Shown: in pieces, positions 45,538 through 52,927 of the stretch | Position numbering within the stretch: position 1 is the stretch's first letter | Layout: each line of letters begins with the position of its first letter | NCBI RefSeq assembly: GCF_006864365.1 | Contig: NZ_QHLJ01000001.1 | Span: 1 to 64,000 of the forward strand | DNA from: Campylobacter sp. MIT 99-7217 | GTDB taxonomy: Bacteria > Campylobacterota > Campylobacteria > Campylobacterales > Campylobacteraceae | Reading direction: 5' to 3' | DNA length: 64,000 nucleotides | Notes under the pieces: model-generated | What the model was told of the DNA's origin: nothing | The model's input: only the letters and a program-made list of their open reading frames with translations | Databases searched by the model: none | Program-made: the position numbers and the translations under genes

Positions 45538-45591
45538 TAACTAACCCATGTTCTCGCATTTGGCAAAAATATAACTGAATTAATTCTATCC

Positions 45592-45617
45592 AAAAAAAAA
45601 AAAACGCAAGAGCGTTT
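45592..45617 (-). terminator. Rho-independent terminator of the rsmD run
   Basis: On the minus strand AAACGC-TCTT-GCGTTT followed by a T13 run (plus-strand A13 at 45592-45604). It is a textbook terminator 50 bp after the rsmD stop and separates the core genes from the kinase island. Confidence 0.88.
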
Positions 45618-45669
45618 GAATCTTTAATGATAAAAAAGCAGAAATTTGATTTATTATGAGTGATGAGTT

Positions 45670-46248
45670 TTATACTTTTTCATAAAAACTAAGACTTGTA
45701 GAGCCAAATTTTTTAAGTTTTGTGCGTGTTAAAGAGCCTAAATTTAAAGGCATATTTATCTTGCTTCTGTGTTCTATGATGATCTTATAAATTTTTTCTA
45801 AATTCAAATCAAGGAGCATTTGAAGCGTTTTTTTGTAGATATTTTCAAAGCTTGTTCTTATGTCAAAAGGAGGATCAAGATAGAGTATGATTTGCTCTTC
45901 ATCTAAGACAAGTTTAGGTAAAAGCTCAAAGCTACTGCCATGAAAAACTTTTAAATTTGTATCAATCCTGGCATTTTTTAAGGCGATTTGATAAGCTTTT
46001 TTGTCAAGTTCTATAGCATAAGCCCTTAAAGCTTCATTGCTTAAAGCTTCTAAAGCCATTGAAGCACTGCCTCCAAAAGCTTCTATAAAGACCTTTCCCC
46101 TAAGTTCATCTCTAAGCACATTAAAAACACAAGATCTTACTATGCTTTTTGTGCTTCTTGTTGTGCTTAAACTTGGCAAAATGAGCATTTTTCCCTTAAA
46201 TTTTCCACTTTCGATCTTAGTAAAAAGCTTTTTTTCCTTTGTTTGCAT
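45670..46248 (-). CDS. rsmD: 16S rRNA (guanine(966)-N2)-methyltransferase
   Basis: 192 residues of the RsmD family: TRSTKSIVRSCVFNVLRDE (about 29), SAM-binding FIEAFGGSASMALEALS (about 53) and the catalytic LDPPF (about 120). It methylates G966 of 16S rRNA. Neighbouring short gene directly upstream, on the same strand, four bases apart. Confidence 0.9.
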   Translation of the reverse strand: MQTKEKKLFTKIESGKFKGKMLILPSLSTTRSTKSIVRSCVFNVLRDELRGKVFIEAFGGSASMALEALSNEALRAYAIELDKKAYQIALKNARIDTNLKVFHGSSFELLPKLVLDEEQIILYLDPPFDIRTSFENIYKKTLQMLLDLNLEKIYKIIIEHRSKINMPLNLGSLTRTKLKKFGSTSLSFYEKV

Positions 46249-46251
46249 GTG

Positions 46252-46635
46252 TTATTTTTCTTCTAAAACCTTGAACATTCTTTGTTTAAGCTCATCTAAA
46301 TCAGAATCAAGCTTATGTTGATAAATTTTATGAAATTCATCAGCCAAGGCTTCTATTTTCGCTTCTAGGGCTTTGATTTTTTCTTGGGCGATTTTTTGAG
46401 CAAATTCTTCAAGAGCTGTGTTAAATTCATTTAAAGCACTCATTAATTCTTCTTTGCTAAAAGGGATATTAAGCTGAGGCGAGTTGTTGTTGATGACGAA
46501 TTGAGGCTTGTTTAAAGTTGATTTTTCATCACAAACTAAAAAATCACAATCCTTCTTCATTACAAGATATTCTTTTAAAAAAAGTTGCAAAGTCTTTTCT
46601 ATGAGTATGTCTTGACATTCTAGGGCTATTTTCAT
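46252..46635 (-). CDS. Conserved hypothetical protein
   Basis: 127 residues from ATG 46635, chosen because GAGGAAAA stands upstream; the frame is open to 46710 but those residues are AT-driven and unlike a protein start. The N-terminal half is mixed alpha/beta (MKIALECQDILIEKTLQLFL), and the C-terminal half a long Glu/Lys/Ala coiled coil (about 60-125). No domain known; the gene precedes rsmD in C. jejuni as well. Confidence 0.7.
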   Translation of the reverse strand: MKIALECQDILIEKTLQLFLKEYLVMKKDCDFLVCDEKSTLNKPQFVINNNSPQLNIPFSKEELMSALNEFNTALEEFAQKIAQEKIKALEAKIEALADEFHKIYQHKLDSDLDELKQRMFKVLEEK

Positions 46636-46727
46636 TCTTTTTTCCTCATAATTTTGCTTGAAATTATAGCTAATAATAATTTTTAATGCAAAAAAAACGC
46701 TCAAATTCACTTTTTAAGGACGATTTC

Positions 46728-47321
46728 TTAGTATAAGCTAAAAGGCTTTATGTCAAAATTTAAACTTTTTGGTAGCTTAGGTTTTAAAGTTTCTAAATCC
46801 TTTTCAAAAGCTAGGATTAGAGCAAATCCACCACGAGAGTGCTTGTCCCAAAGGTTTAGAAACTGATTTTTAGAGCTGATATACTCGCCATGACTTGGAT
46901 CAAGTACTTGTAAAAAATCTCCCTTATGATTAATGATGATAACAAAATGTGGAAAGCGAGGATCATCTTCTATCTTCACAAGCAAGGGAATGCCTATGAG
47001 CTTATTTAAATTTTCTTTGTCGATTTGATAAGATTTGCTTTCAAAGCCTAGTTTTTGTGCCAACACGCTAAGATCTGCAAAGCTAAGCATATCAGTGTAA
47101 ATTTCTTCAGTACTCATGGTTTGCAAAATATCAAGCTCGCTTAGCTTTTTATCGCTTATAAGATTGATAAGAGTTGCCAAAGAAGCTGCACCACAGGATT
47201 GCTCATAGTTTTGGCGAACAAGTTTTTCATTTTTTATTTCTGCGTAAGATTTGAGTATAAACTCAGCTCTTGAGTTTAAACCCAATACCAAAAATATAAA
47301 AATAAATTTCAAAACCCTCAT
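46728..47321 (-). CDS. Periplasmic C39-family (double-glycine) peptidase
   Basis: 197 residues. A Sec signal peptide (about 1-19, VLKFIFIFLVLGLNSRA) is followed by a papain-like C39 domain: Q37 and C43 in RQNYEQSCGAASLATL, H125 in RFPHFVIIINHKG and D141 in LQVLDPSHG make the full active site. There is no ABC transporter part, unlike bacteriocin exporters, so cleavage should occur outside the cytoplasm. It resembles FapD of the Pseudomonas functional-amyloid system in general form. The start overlaps the preceding stop by one base (TAATG). The likely substrates are the GG-leader proteins encoded next to it. Confidence 0.85.
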   Translation of the reverse strand: MRVLKFIFIFLVLGLNSRAEFILKSYAEIKNEKLVRQNYEQSCGAASLATLINLISDKKLSELDILQTMSTEEIYTDMLSFADLSVLAQKLGFESKSYQIDKENLNKLIGIPLLVKIEDDPRFPHFVIIINHKGDFLQVLDPSHGEYISSKNQFLNLWDKHSRGGFALILAFEKDLETLKPKLPKSLNFDIKPFSLY

Positions 47322-47543
47322 TAAGCCTTAATATCCACTTGTAAAAATTGTAAGGCTAAATTTAAATTTTCATTTTTAAAAATATTTTTAAAACTTTGTT
47401 TATATGTCTTATCTTCAAACAAAAGTTCTAATAAATCACTTTCTTCAAATTTATCTTTTAAGAGTTTTTGTAAAAATTCATTTGTAGGTTTATCTTTATA
47501 TGTTTGATTTGAACTTTTTGCTTGTATGGGTGTAGGGGTTTTT
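47321..47543 (-). repeat. Constant 3' cassette repeat, copy 1
   Basis: 223 bp encoding the common C-terminus of the partner family. It is inverted relative to copies 2 (52203-52425) and 3 (53474-53695); differences among copies are a handful of bases. Confidence 0.9.
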
Positions 47544-48724
47544 TGTGTTTTATTATTTGTATCTAATTTAGATTCGCTTATATTTTTATTTGTGTTTTCA
47601 CTTGTAATTTGTTTATTTGAATTTTTTAAAGCTTCATTCATAGCTAATTCAAATTCTTTTACAAACTCATCATGTCTTTGTTTAAAATCAAGGTATTTTT
47701 CCTTAAAATCTTCAAGGCTTAAATTTGAGTTTATGAGTGTGGAGTATTCGTTTTCAAATTCCTCTGCCTTTTTTGCAATATCAGAATTTCCTAACTCTTG
47801 ACTCTTGATAATATAAAGTTTCATGGAGAGTTTATCTTCAAAAATATTCCAAGAATCATCTTGAAAAGGATTATCTAGAAAAGCACTTTGAAGTTTATTT
47901 GTATTCATAAAATTTGCAAAATCCTTAAGTTCTTTTTTGCTGATATTTTTATCAAGAGTAAGAATTTTACCGAAAATATTAGTTTCTCCCTCCAAGAAAT
48001 AAGCCCCAGCCCCAAAAGTGTGAGTATTAGCAAATGCCATTAAAACGCCACCTTTATCTACGCTTTCATCTGTATTTATATAAGCATTCATACTAACAAA
48101 AGATCCTCCTGCTTGAGAAAAGAGTGTTTTCGTCTCAAGTTTATCAAAAAATGATCCATTCCAAGTATGAAAACTTGTATAATTTCTTTCGTTAGTCTTT
48201 CCTAAATGATCCAAGAAATCTTTTCTGCTATGATAAATTTGTTTTACATTTAAATTCTCATCTACACTAAAGCCGTAACTTAAATTTTCTAATTCTTCTT
48301 TTGAATAACTTGCATTAGGTGTATCTGGCATAATTTTTGAAAAAAGCTTATAAGCATTAGCTAAGGTTTTAGCAAAATCAACTTTAGCATGAGTAGAAAA
48401 GAAAAAATCACTACTTTCTTGCCATTTTATGAAGCTTTGTGCATCTTTAGCATAAATCTTAAAATCCTTTGGCAAACCAGCAACTTCATTAAAATCACTT
48501 GTAAAAAAACCTTCTTTATCTACTCCATAACCTAGAATTTGATCTACAGCTTCATGTTTGTCAGTAACTAAATTTAAATTTGTTAGATTTTCATTTATAG
48601 AAGTTAAAATGTTCTTATCATTTAAATTTTGTAAATTTAAATTTCTTTCTTGTTTTAAATTTCCTTTTGAACTCATGTTTTGAGAATTTGTATAAGTATA
48701 ATTTGAATTTAAAGAATTTAACAT
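47321..48724 (-). CDS. Partner-family protein 1 (variable N-terminus, constant C-terminus)
   Basis: 467 residues, no signal peptide. The N-terminal 40 residues are Asn/Ser/Leu-rich. The middle (about 100-330) is alignable with family member 2 (for example ENLSYGFSVDENLNVKQIY). Residues about 340-370 (LSLEDFKEKYLDFKQRHDEF) recur in member 3. The last 74 residues (TPTPIQAKSSNQTY to LQVDIKA) are almost identical in all three. No domain recognised. It follows a GG-leader gene by 59 bp and overlaps the C39 gene, and an ACCGATTT box at 48753-48760 (minus) might give it a sigma-28 promoter. Confidence 0.75.
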   Translation of the reverse strand: MLNSLNSNYTYTNSQNMSSKGNLKQERNLNLQNLNDKNILTSINENLTNLNLVTDKHEAVDQILGYGVDKEGFFTSDFNEVAGLPKDFKIYAKDAQSFIKWQESSDFFFSTHAKVDFAKTLANAYKLFSKIMPDTPNASYSKEELENLSYGFSVDENLNVKQIYHSRKDFLDHLGKTNERNYTSFHTWNGSFFDKLETKTLFSQAGGSFVSMNAYINTDESVDKGGVLMAFANTHTFGAGAYFLEGETNIFGKILTLDKNISKKELKDFANFMNTNKLQSAFLDNPFQDDSWNIFEDKLSMKLYIIKSQELGNSDIAKKAEEFENEYSTLINSNLSLEDFKEKYLDFKQRHDEFVKEFELAMNEALKNSNKQITSENTNKNISESKLDTNNKTQKTPTPIQAKSSNQTYKDKPTNEFLQKLLKDKFEESDLLELLFEDKTYKQSFKNIFKNENLNLALQFLQVDIKA

Positions 48725-48783
48725 TTTTACTTCCTTGTAAAGCTTAGTTTGTAAATCGGTAGAAATGGGATTGGGTTTATATT

Positions 48784-49347
48784 TTATCTTCCAAGCTGAG
48801 TTTCCATATAATCTTTGTATTTGTTCGCAATTTCCCTAATGAGTATATTATTATTTAAATGAGAGCTAGAAGTCGTAGAATTAAATTTATAAAGTTGTAA
48901 ATTTTTATCAACTGCTCCTGTTTTATACGAAAAAAGAACATAAGGAGTGCCTCTGTTTGAAATTTTTATTTCTCTTTTAATGATATATACAGGGAAAAAT
49001 CCATACTCACCTCGTTTTTGATTTACTGCTTGATTAAATGCTATTAGTTTAACTTCGTTATGATTAGAGCAACTTAATTTTCCAATAGGACATAAGCCCT
49101 TTGAGAACTCTTCACCACTATAAAGTGCAACAGCATACATTTCAGGGCTATTGCTCCAGTCACTACCATAATAAAAATTAACCACATACCCACCCTTAAC
49201 CTCTTTCATCTCATCAAAACTAAGAACCTTAACACCATTTGAATAATCACTAAGCTTACCCTTAGTAAGCTTAGCTAAAAGATCATCTGCTAAGGATAAA
49301 TTTATTAAAACACTCAATAAAGAAATAAGACTTAAAAACTTTTTCAT
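48784..49347 (-). CDS. Sec-exported protein with double-glycine leader 1
   Basis: 187 residues. Residues 1-20 form a Sec signal peptide (FLSLISLLSVLINLSLA). Residues 41-53 (VLSFDEMKEVKGG) match the class II GG-leader consensus at -12 Leu, -11 Ser, -8 Glu, -7 hydrophobic, -4 Val, -2 Gly, -1 Gly. Cleavage after Gly53 would leave 134 residues with a Cys pair (LCPIGKLSC), a RGxxxxxFSY-type element and a helical end (IREIANKYKDYMETQLGR). The second copy (50548) shares residues 1-56 but has a diverged mature part. No known domain. Confidence 0.8.
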   Translation of the reverse strand: MKKFLSLISLLSVLINLSLADDLLAKLTKGKLSDYSNGVKVLSFDEMKEVKGGYVVNFYYGSDWSNSPEMYAVALYSGEEFSKGLCPIGKLSCSNHNEVKLIAFNQAVNQKRGEYGFFPVYIIKREIKISNRGTPYVLFSYKTGAVDKNLQLYKFNSTTSSSHLNNNILIREIANKYKDYMETQLGR

Positions 49348-49508
49348 TTATTTATTAATCCTTGTATAGTATAAATTTTTTAAAATTTAATTTTTTTTAT
49401 TTTTTAAGTTTTTAATGTAAAATCAATTTAAACAAATTTAAACTTAATTGTTTATAAAATTTATTTTTATGAAATAAGAATTTGAAAAATTATATTCTAT
49501 TTGTTACA
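49184..49508 (-). repeat. Promoter-leader repeat, copy L (inverted)
   Basis: 325 bp covering the upstream region and the first 55 codons of GG-protein 1. Near-identical, inverted, to 52566-52889, and over its leader half to 50435-50714. The element GTTTAAATTTGTTTAAATT lies within it. Confidence 0.9.
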
Positions 49509-49548
49509 ATAATTTTTTTTAATTCCGTTTATCAAAATAAGGAAAAAA

Positions 49549-50403
49549 ATGAAGAAAATTTTATTTTCCATTGTGCTTTTACTTAGCTTTGTTTTTGCAA
49601 GTGATGAGCTAAGTATTGATTCACTTTTTAAAAAGCAAATTGGGTTAAGATCGATCACAAGCTTTTCTCTTTTAAGCACAGGCAATGCAAATTCCTATTC
49701 TCTTTATCCAAATATCAGTGTAACGGGCGATCCAACTATTTGGAACGATACAAAGCAGATTTTTTTGAATCAAACCCTTATCTACACCATTGCACCTAAA
49801 TTTGATATACTCATTGCTGGCGGAGGAAGCTTTGCAAGACAAGAATACACAAATTTTTTTACGAATGAATACTCACATAAAAATAAAATAAGTTTTGATA
49901 GCCTTTGGTTTGGTTTTATGTATACAGCAAATAGTTTTTACGATTTTGTGCCACAAATTACCCTCCAAACAGCCATTGTACAGAGAGAAAAAGTTGTTAA
50001 TGAGACAAAAAATTTTTCTTTTAAATCCCAAAGTTTACAAATAAGTTTAAGAGGATACAGCGATCCTGTTGTATACAGCTTTTATACAGGTTTTGACTAC
50101 AATGCGAAAAGAAAATTTAGTATAGGGAATATAGAATATGGACATAGTATCTATGTGGGAGGGGATTTATCCATAGTATTGAGTCCTAAAATCACGCTTG
50201 ATTTGGGAGCAAGACAACGCTTTCAAACCGAACAAAAAATTAATGGTTATCAAAACTCAGAGCTTCGCTCTATTCCTACTCTCAGTCTAGGCTCAACTTA
50301 TAGCGTAAATAGCAACACAGCTTTTTCTGTAAGTGCAAATTTTGGAGGAAGCTCAGCTGCTCCTGATAGTGTATTTGGACTTTCTTTATGGAAAAAATTT
50401 TAA
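49549..50403 (+). CDS. Predicted outer-membrane beta-barrel protein
   Basis: 284 residues. Signal peptide at 1-17 (KKILFSIVLLLSFVFAS), then alternating amphipathic strands with aromatic girdles (for example IFLNQTLIYTIAPKFDILIAG, FGFMYTANSFYDFVPQITLQ) and a terminal Phe (LSLWKKF), the outer-membrane insertion signal. The overall pattern recalls FapF-like transporters of the functional-amyloid system; the identification is by pattern only. It lies between two inverted promoter-leader repeats. Together with the C39 peptidase it could form the export or assembly route for the GG-leader proteins. Confidence 0.78.
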   Translation: MKKILFSIVLLLSFVFASDELSIDSLFKKQIGLRSITSFSLLSTGNANSYSLYPNISVTGDPTIWNDTKQIFLNQTLIYTIAPKFDILIAGGGSFARQEYTNFFTNEYSHKNKISFDSLWFGFMYTANSFYDFVPQITLQTAIVQREKVVNETKNFSFKSQSLQISLRGYSDPVVYSFYTGFDYNAKRKFSIGNIEYGHSIYVGGDLSIVLSPKITLDLGARQRFQTEQKINGYQNSELRSIPTLSLGSTYSVNSNTAFSVSANFGGSSAAPDSVFGLSLWKKF

Positions 50404-50434
50404 AGTTATAGAAAAAATAAATAATTATTTTCAA

Positions 50435-50714
50435 AATTTTATAAACAATTAAGTTTAAATTTGTTTAAATTGATTTTACATTAAAAACTTAAAAAATAAA
50501 AAAAATTAAATTTTAAAAATTTATACTATACAAGGATTAATAAATAAATGAAAAAGTTTTTAAGTCTTATTTCTTTACTGAATATTTTAATAAATTTATC
50601 CTTAGCAGATGATCTTTTAGTTAAGCTTACTAAGGGTAAGCTTAGTGATTATTCAAATGGTGTTAAGGTTCTTAGTTTTGATGAGATGAAAGAGGTTAAG
50701 GGTGGGTATGTGGT
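50435..50714 (+). repeat. Promoter-leader repeat, copy E
   Basis: 280 bp from AATTTTATAAACAATTAAG to the codons after the double glycine of GG-protein 2. Direct copy of 52610-52889 and inverted copy of 49184-49461. Confidence 0.9.
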
Positions 50715-51189
50715 AGGGTTTAAAGCCCTTAGTAATGATGAAATATTAGCTTATGCGATACCAAATTGGGAAAATGAACTTGGCTTATATACAGAAGATG
50801 GTGTAAAGTATTATTATAATAGACAAGGCTTGCTCTTAAATGGTGGTATGTGTGGTTTGGGCATTACAAAGTGTCGCTTATCAGATAAGGAAAATAATCA
50901 AAAACACTATTATGAAAATAGAAAAAGACTCATTGAAGTCATGAGTATTTTAGGTGGAAATACAGATCCTTATACTCACTATCTTGGATACTCTGTTAAA
51001 AGAAATATTGGTACAACAAGCAGAGGGGAGCGTTTTATATATTTTTCTTATGGAGTTGCGGTTATCAATAACTCTGGAAATTGGTATAGAGTTCATTCGA
51101 GCAATGTTTTAAATCACTATAAGCTTATTAAAGAAATACGAGATGCTTATAGAGCGGATATGGAGTCTATTTTAAATAGATTTAGATAA
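50548..51189 (+). CDS. Sec-exported protein with double-glycine leader 2
   Basis: 213 residues. The leader (1-53) differs from copy 1 in only three residues (NI for SV, V for A) and ends in the same VLSFDEMKEVKGG. The mature 160 residues keep the Cys pair (MCGLGITKC, same Cys-x6-Cys spacing), the RGERFIYFSYG element and the end (LIKEIRDAYRADMESILNRFR) but differ elsewhere. This suggests selection on a mature protein with constant structure and varying surface. It is followed 75 bp later by partner gene 2. Confidence 0.8.
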   Translation: MKKFLSLISLLNILINLSLADDLLVKLTKGKLSDYSNGVKVLSFDEMKEVKGGYVVGFKALSNDEILAYAIPNWENELGLYTEDGVKYYYNRQGLLLNGGMCGLGITKCRLSDKENNQKHYYENRKRLIEVMSILGGNTDPYTHYLGYSVKRNIGTTSRGERFIYFSYGVAVINNSGNWYRVHSSNVLNHYKLIKEIRDAYRADMESILNRFR

Positions 51190-51264
51190 CTTGTTTCAAT
51201 ATGATTAATTTAAATGAGTTTTGGACGATTTTAGATTAGTTTTTAGTTTGATAAAAGGGTTTTT

Positions 51265-52425
51265 ATGAGAGTCAATTTAAACAACGCTTTTTCCAACCAA
51301 CACACGCAATTTTTAAGGCAAGCAAAAGGACAAGCTTCCTTAAATTTAAATACTCAAAATCTTGAGTCAAAAAAAGATCAAGTTGTGCAGTTTAAGGAAT
51401 TTACTCTTTATAAAAATACTTATGACCCCTTAGATAGTAAGTATATTGGGGCAAAATTAGCTACCAATCCTTACTTCACAAAAATAGATGAAGAAAAAAC
51501 TCTTGAAAATGTTCATAAGCTTTTTACCCAGCTTACTCAAAATTTAGAAGATAAAGATAGCTACACTATGGACGAAATTTTGCAAAATATCCCCTATGCT
51601 TTTGAATACGATAATAAAAGCTTAAAAATTACTCAAAGTTATAGTTTTGAGGAGTATGAAAAACTCGTTCTTAAAGATCCAAATAAAATCAAAACTATTG
51701 CTATAAGCTTTTCAGATGGTTTTACTTTTAGTGATTTTCCGCATAAAATTAATCCCACTAAAGATATTTTTAAAAAGTTAGATCTTGATATAGGCTCTAA
51801 ATTTTATACAGATAGTGAGGGAAAGATAAGTAAAAGTGGTATTTTTGCAGTATTAAAACATAATTTTTTCTCCGCTCTTACAGAGGGGAAAACGAGTATT
51901 AGAGGTAAACTTGAAGGACTTGATAGAAACTTAAGTGATGAAGTCCTTAAAGAGCTTCAAGACTTTTTAAATGCCAATAAACTAGGTAGTGGGATAAATG
52001 GTACTCATCTTTTTATTTTCGTTGATGATAGTGATATGATGGCTTATGAAAAGCTTTTAAATTCTGATTTAAGTATAGAGGATTTTAAAAAAGAATATCT
52101 TTATTTTAAAGAATTGGTTGAAGAAAAACAAAGAAAATGGATGCAAAAAGAGGGCTTTGGAAATCTCAAAATTGGCTCAAATCAACAAAATACACAAACA
52201 CAAAAAACCCCTACACCCATACAAGCAAAAAGTTCAAATCAAACATATAAAGATAAACCTACAAATGAATTTTTACAAAAACTCTTAAAAGATAAATTTG
52301 AAGAAAGTGATTTATTAGAACTTTTGTTTGAAGATAAGACATATAAACAAAGTTTTAAAAATATTTTTAAAAATAAAAATTTAAATTTAGCCTTACAATT
52401 TTTACAAGTGGATATTAAGGCTTAA
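51265..52425 (+). CDS. Partner-family protein 2
   Basis: 386 residues, no signal peptide. N-terminus MRVNLNNAFSNQHTQFL is Asn/Gln-rich. The middle (about 60-290) is a divergent paralogue of protein 1 (NIPYAFEYDNKSLKIT; SDLSIEDFKKEYLYF). The C-terminal 74 residues are the constant block. The CGATTT box at 51226-51231, preceded by TTTAAATG, is another sigma-28-like candidate. It stands in the same position after its GG gene as protein 1. Confidence 0.75.
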   Translation: MRVNLNNAFSNQHTQFLRQAKGQASLNLNTQNLESKKDQVVQFKEFTLYKNTYDPLDSKYIGAKLATNPYFTKIDEEKTLENVHKLFTQLTQNLEDKDSYTMDEILQNIPYAFEYDNKSLKITQSYSFEEYEKLVLKDPNKIKTIAISFSDGFTFSDFPHKINPTKDIFKKLDLDIGSKFYTDSEGKISKSGIFAVLKHNFFSALTEGKTSIRGKLEGLDRNLSDEVLKELQDFLNANKLGSGINGTHLFIFVDDSDMMAYEKLLNSDLSIEDFKKEYLYFKELVEEKQRKWMQKEGFGNLKIGSNQQNTQTQKTPTPIQAKSSNQTYKDKPTNEFLQKLLKDKFEESDLLELLFEDKTYKQSFKNIFKNKNLNLALQFLQVDIKA

Positions 52426-52442
52426 TGAGGGTTTTGAAATTT
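52203..52442 (+). repeat. Constant 3' cassette repeat, copy 2, with C39-gene scar
   Basis: 223 bp of constant coding sequence and then another 17-18 bp (ATGAGGGTTTTGAAATTT, 52425-52442) identical to the first six codons of the C39 peptidase gene (47321 downward), after which similarity stops. The scar shows that this cassette came from a copy that lay next to the C39 gene. Confidence 0.85.
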
Positions 52443-52565
52443 CATATAAGCTTAAGCCATATATTAAAATTATAAAAAGAAATTTTCAAAGCTTTCACAA
52501 GAATTTCTAGGATATTTTTGTATTGTTTTTTTGGTTTTTAAATTAAAAAAGAAGTTTAAAATATC

Positions 52566-52889
52566 TGTAACAAATAGAATATAATTTTTCAAATTCTTAT
52601 TTCATAAAAATAAATTTTATAAACAATTAAGTTTAAATTTGTTTAAATTGATTTTACATTAAAAACTTAAAAAATAAAAAAAATTAAATTTTAAAAAATT
52701 TATACTATACAAGGATTAATAAATAAATGAAAAAGTTTTTAAGTCTTATTTCTTTACTGAATATTTTAATAAATTTATCCTTAGCAGATGATCTTTTAGT
52801 TAAGCTTACTAAGGGTAAGCTTAGTGATTATTCAAATGGTGTTAAGGTTCTTAGTTTTGATGAGATGAAAGAGGTTAAGGGTGGGTATG
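52566..52889 (+). repeat. Promoter-leader repeat, copy G
   Basis: 324 bp, inverted copy of 49184-49508 along its entire length, including the TGTAACAAATAG outer end that copy E lacks. Confidence 0.9.
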
Positions 52890-52906
52890 ATCACAGCGTA
52901 ATGTAG
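52727..52906 (+). CDS. Leader-only GG peptide (truncated cassette gene)
   Basis: 59 residues: Sec signal, spacer and VLSFDEMKEVKGG identical to copy 2, then only YDHSVM before a stop. The break falls just after the shared leader, so the mature domain was lost, probably by recombination at the repeat. It retains the promoter, the AAGGA ribosome site and ATG, so a short exported peptide may still be made. The next partner gene starts 21 bp later. Confidence 0.6.
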   Translation: MKKFLSLISLLNILINLSLADDLLVKLTKGKLSDYSNGVKVLSFDEMKEVKGGYDHSVM

Positions 52907-52927
52907 AGTGAGTAAAAAGGGATATAT

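Noticed and set aside
45592-45604. A13 tract as a phase-variation switch
   Set aside because: It is intergenic and forms the T-run of a clear terminator hairpin after rsmD.
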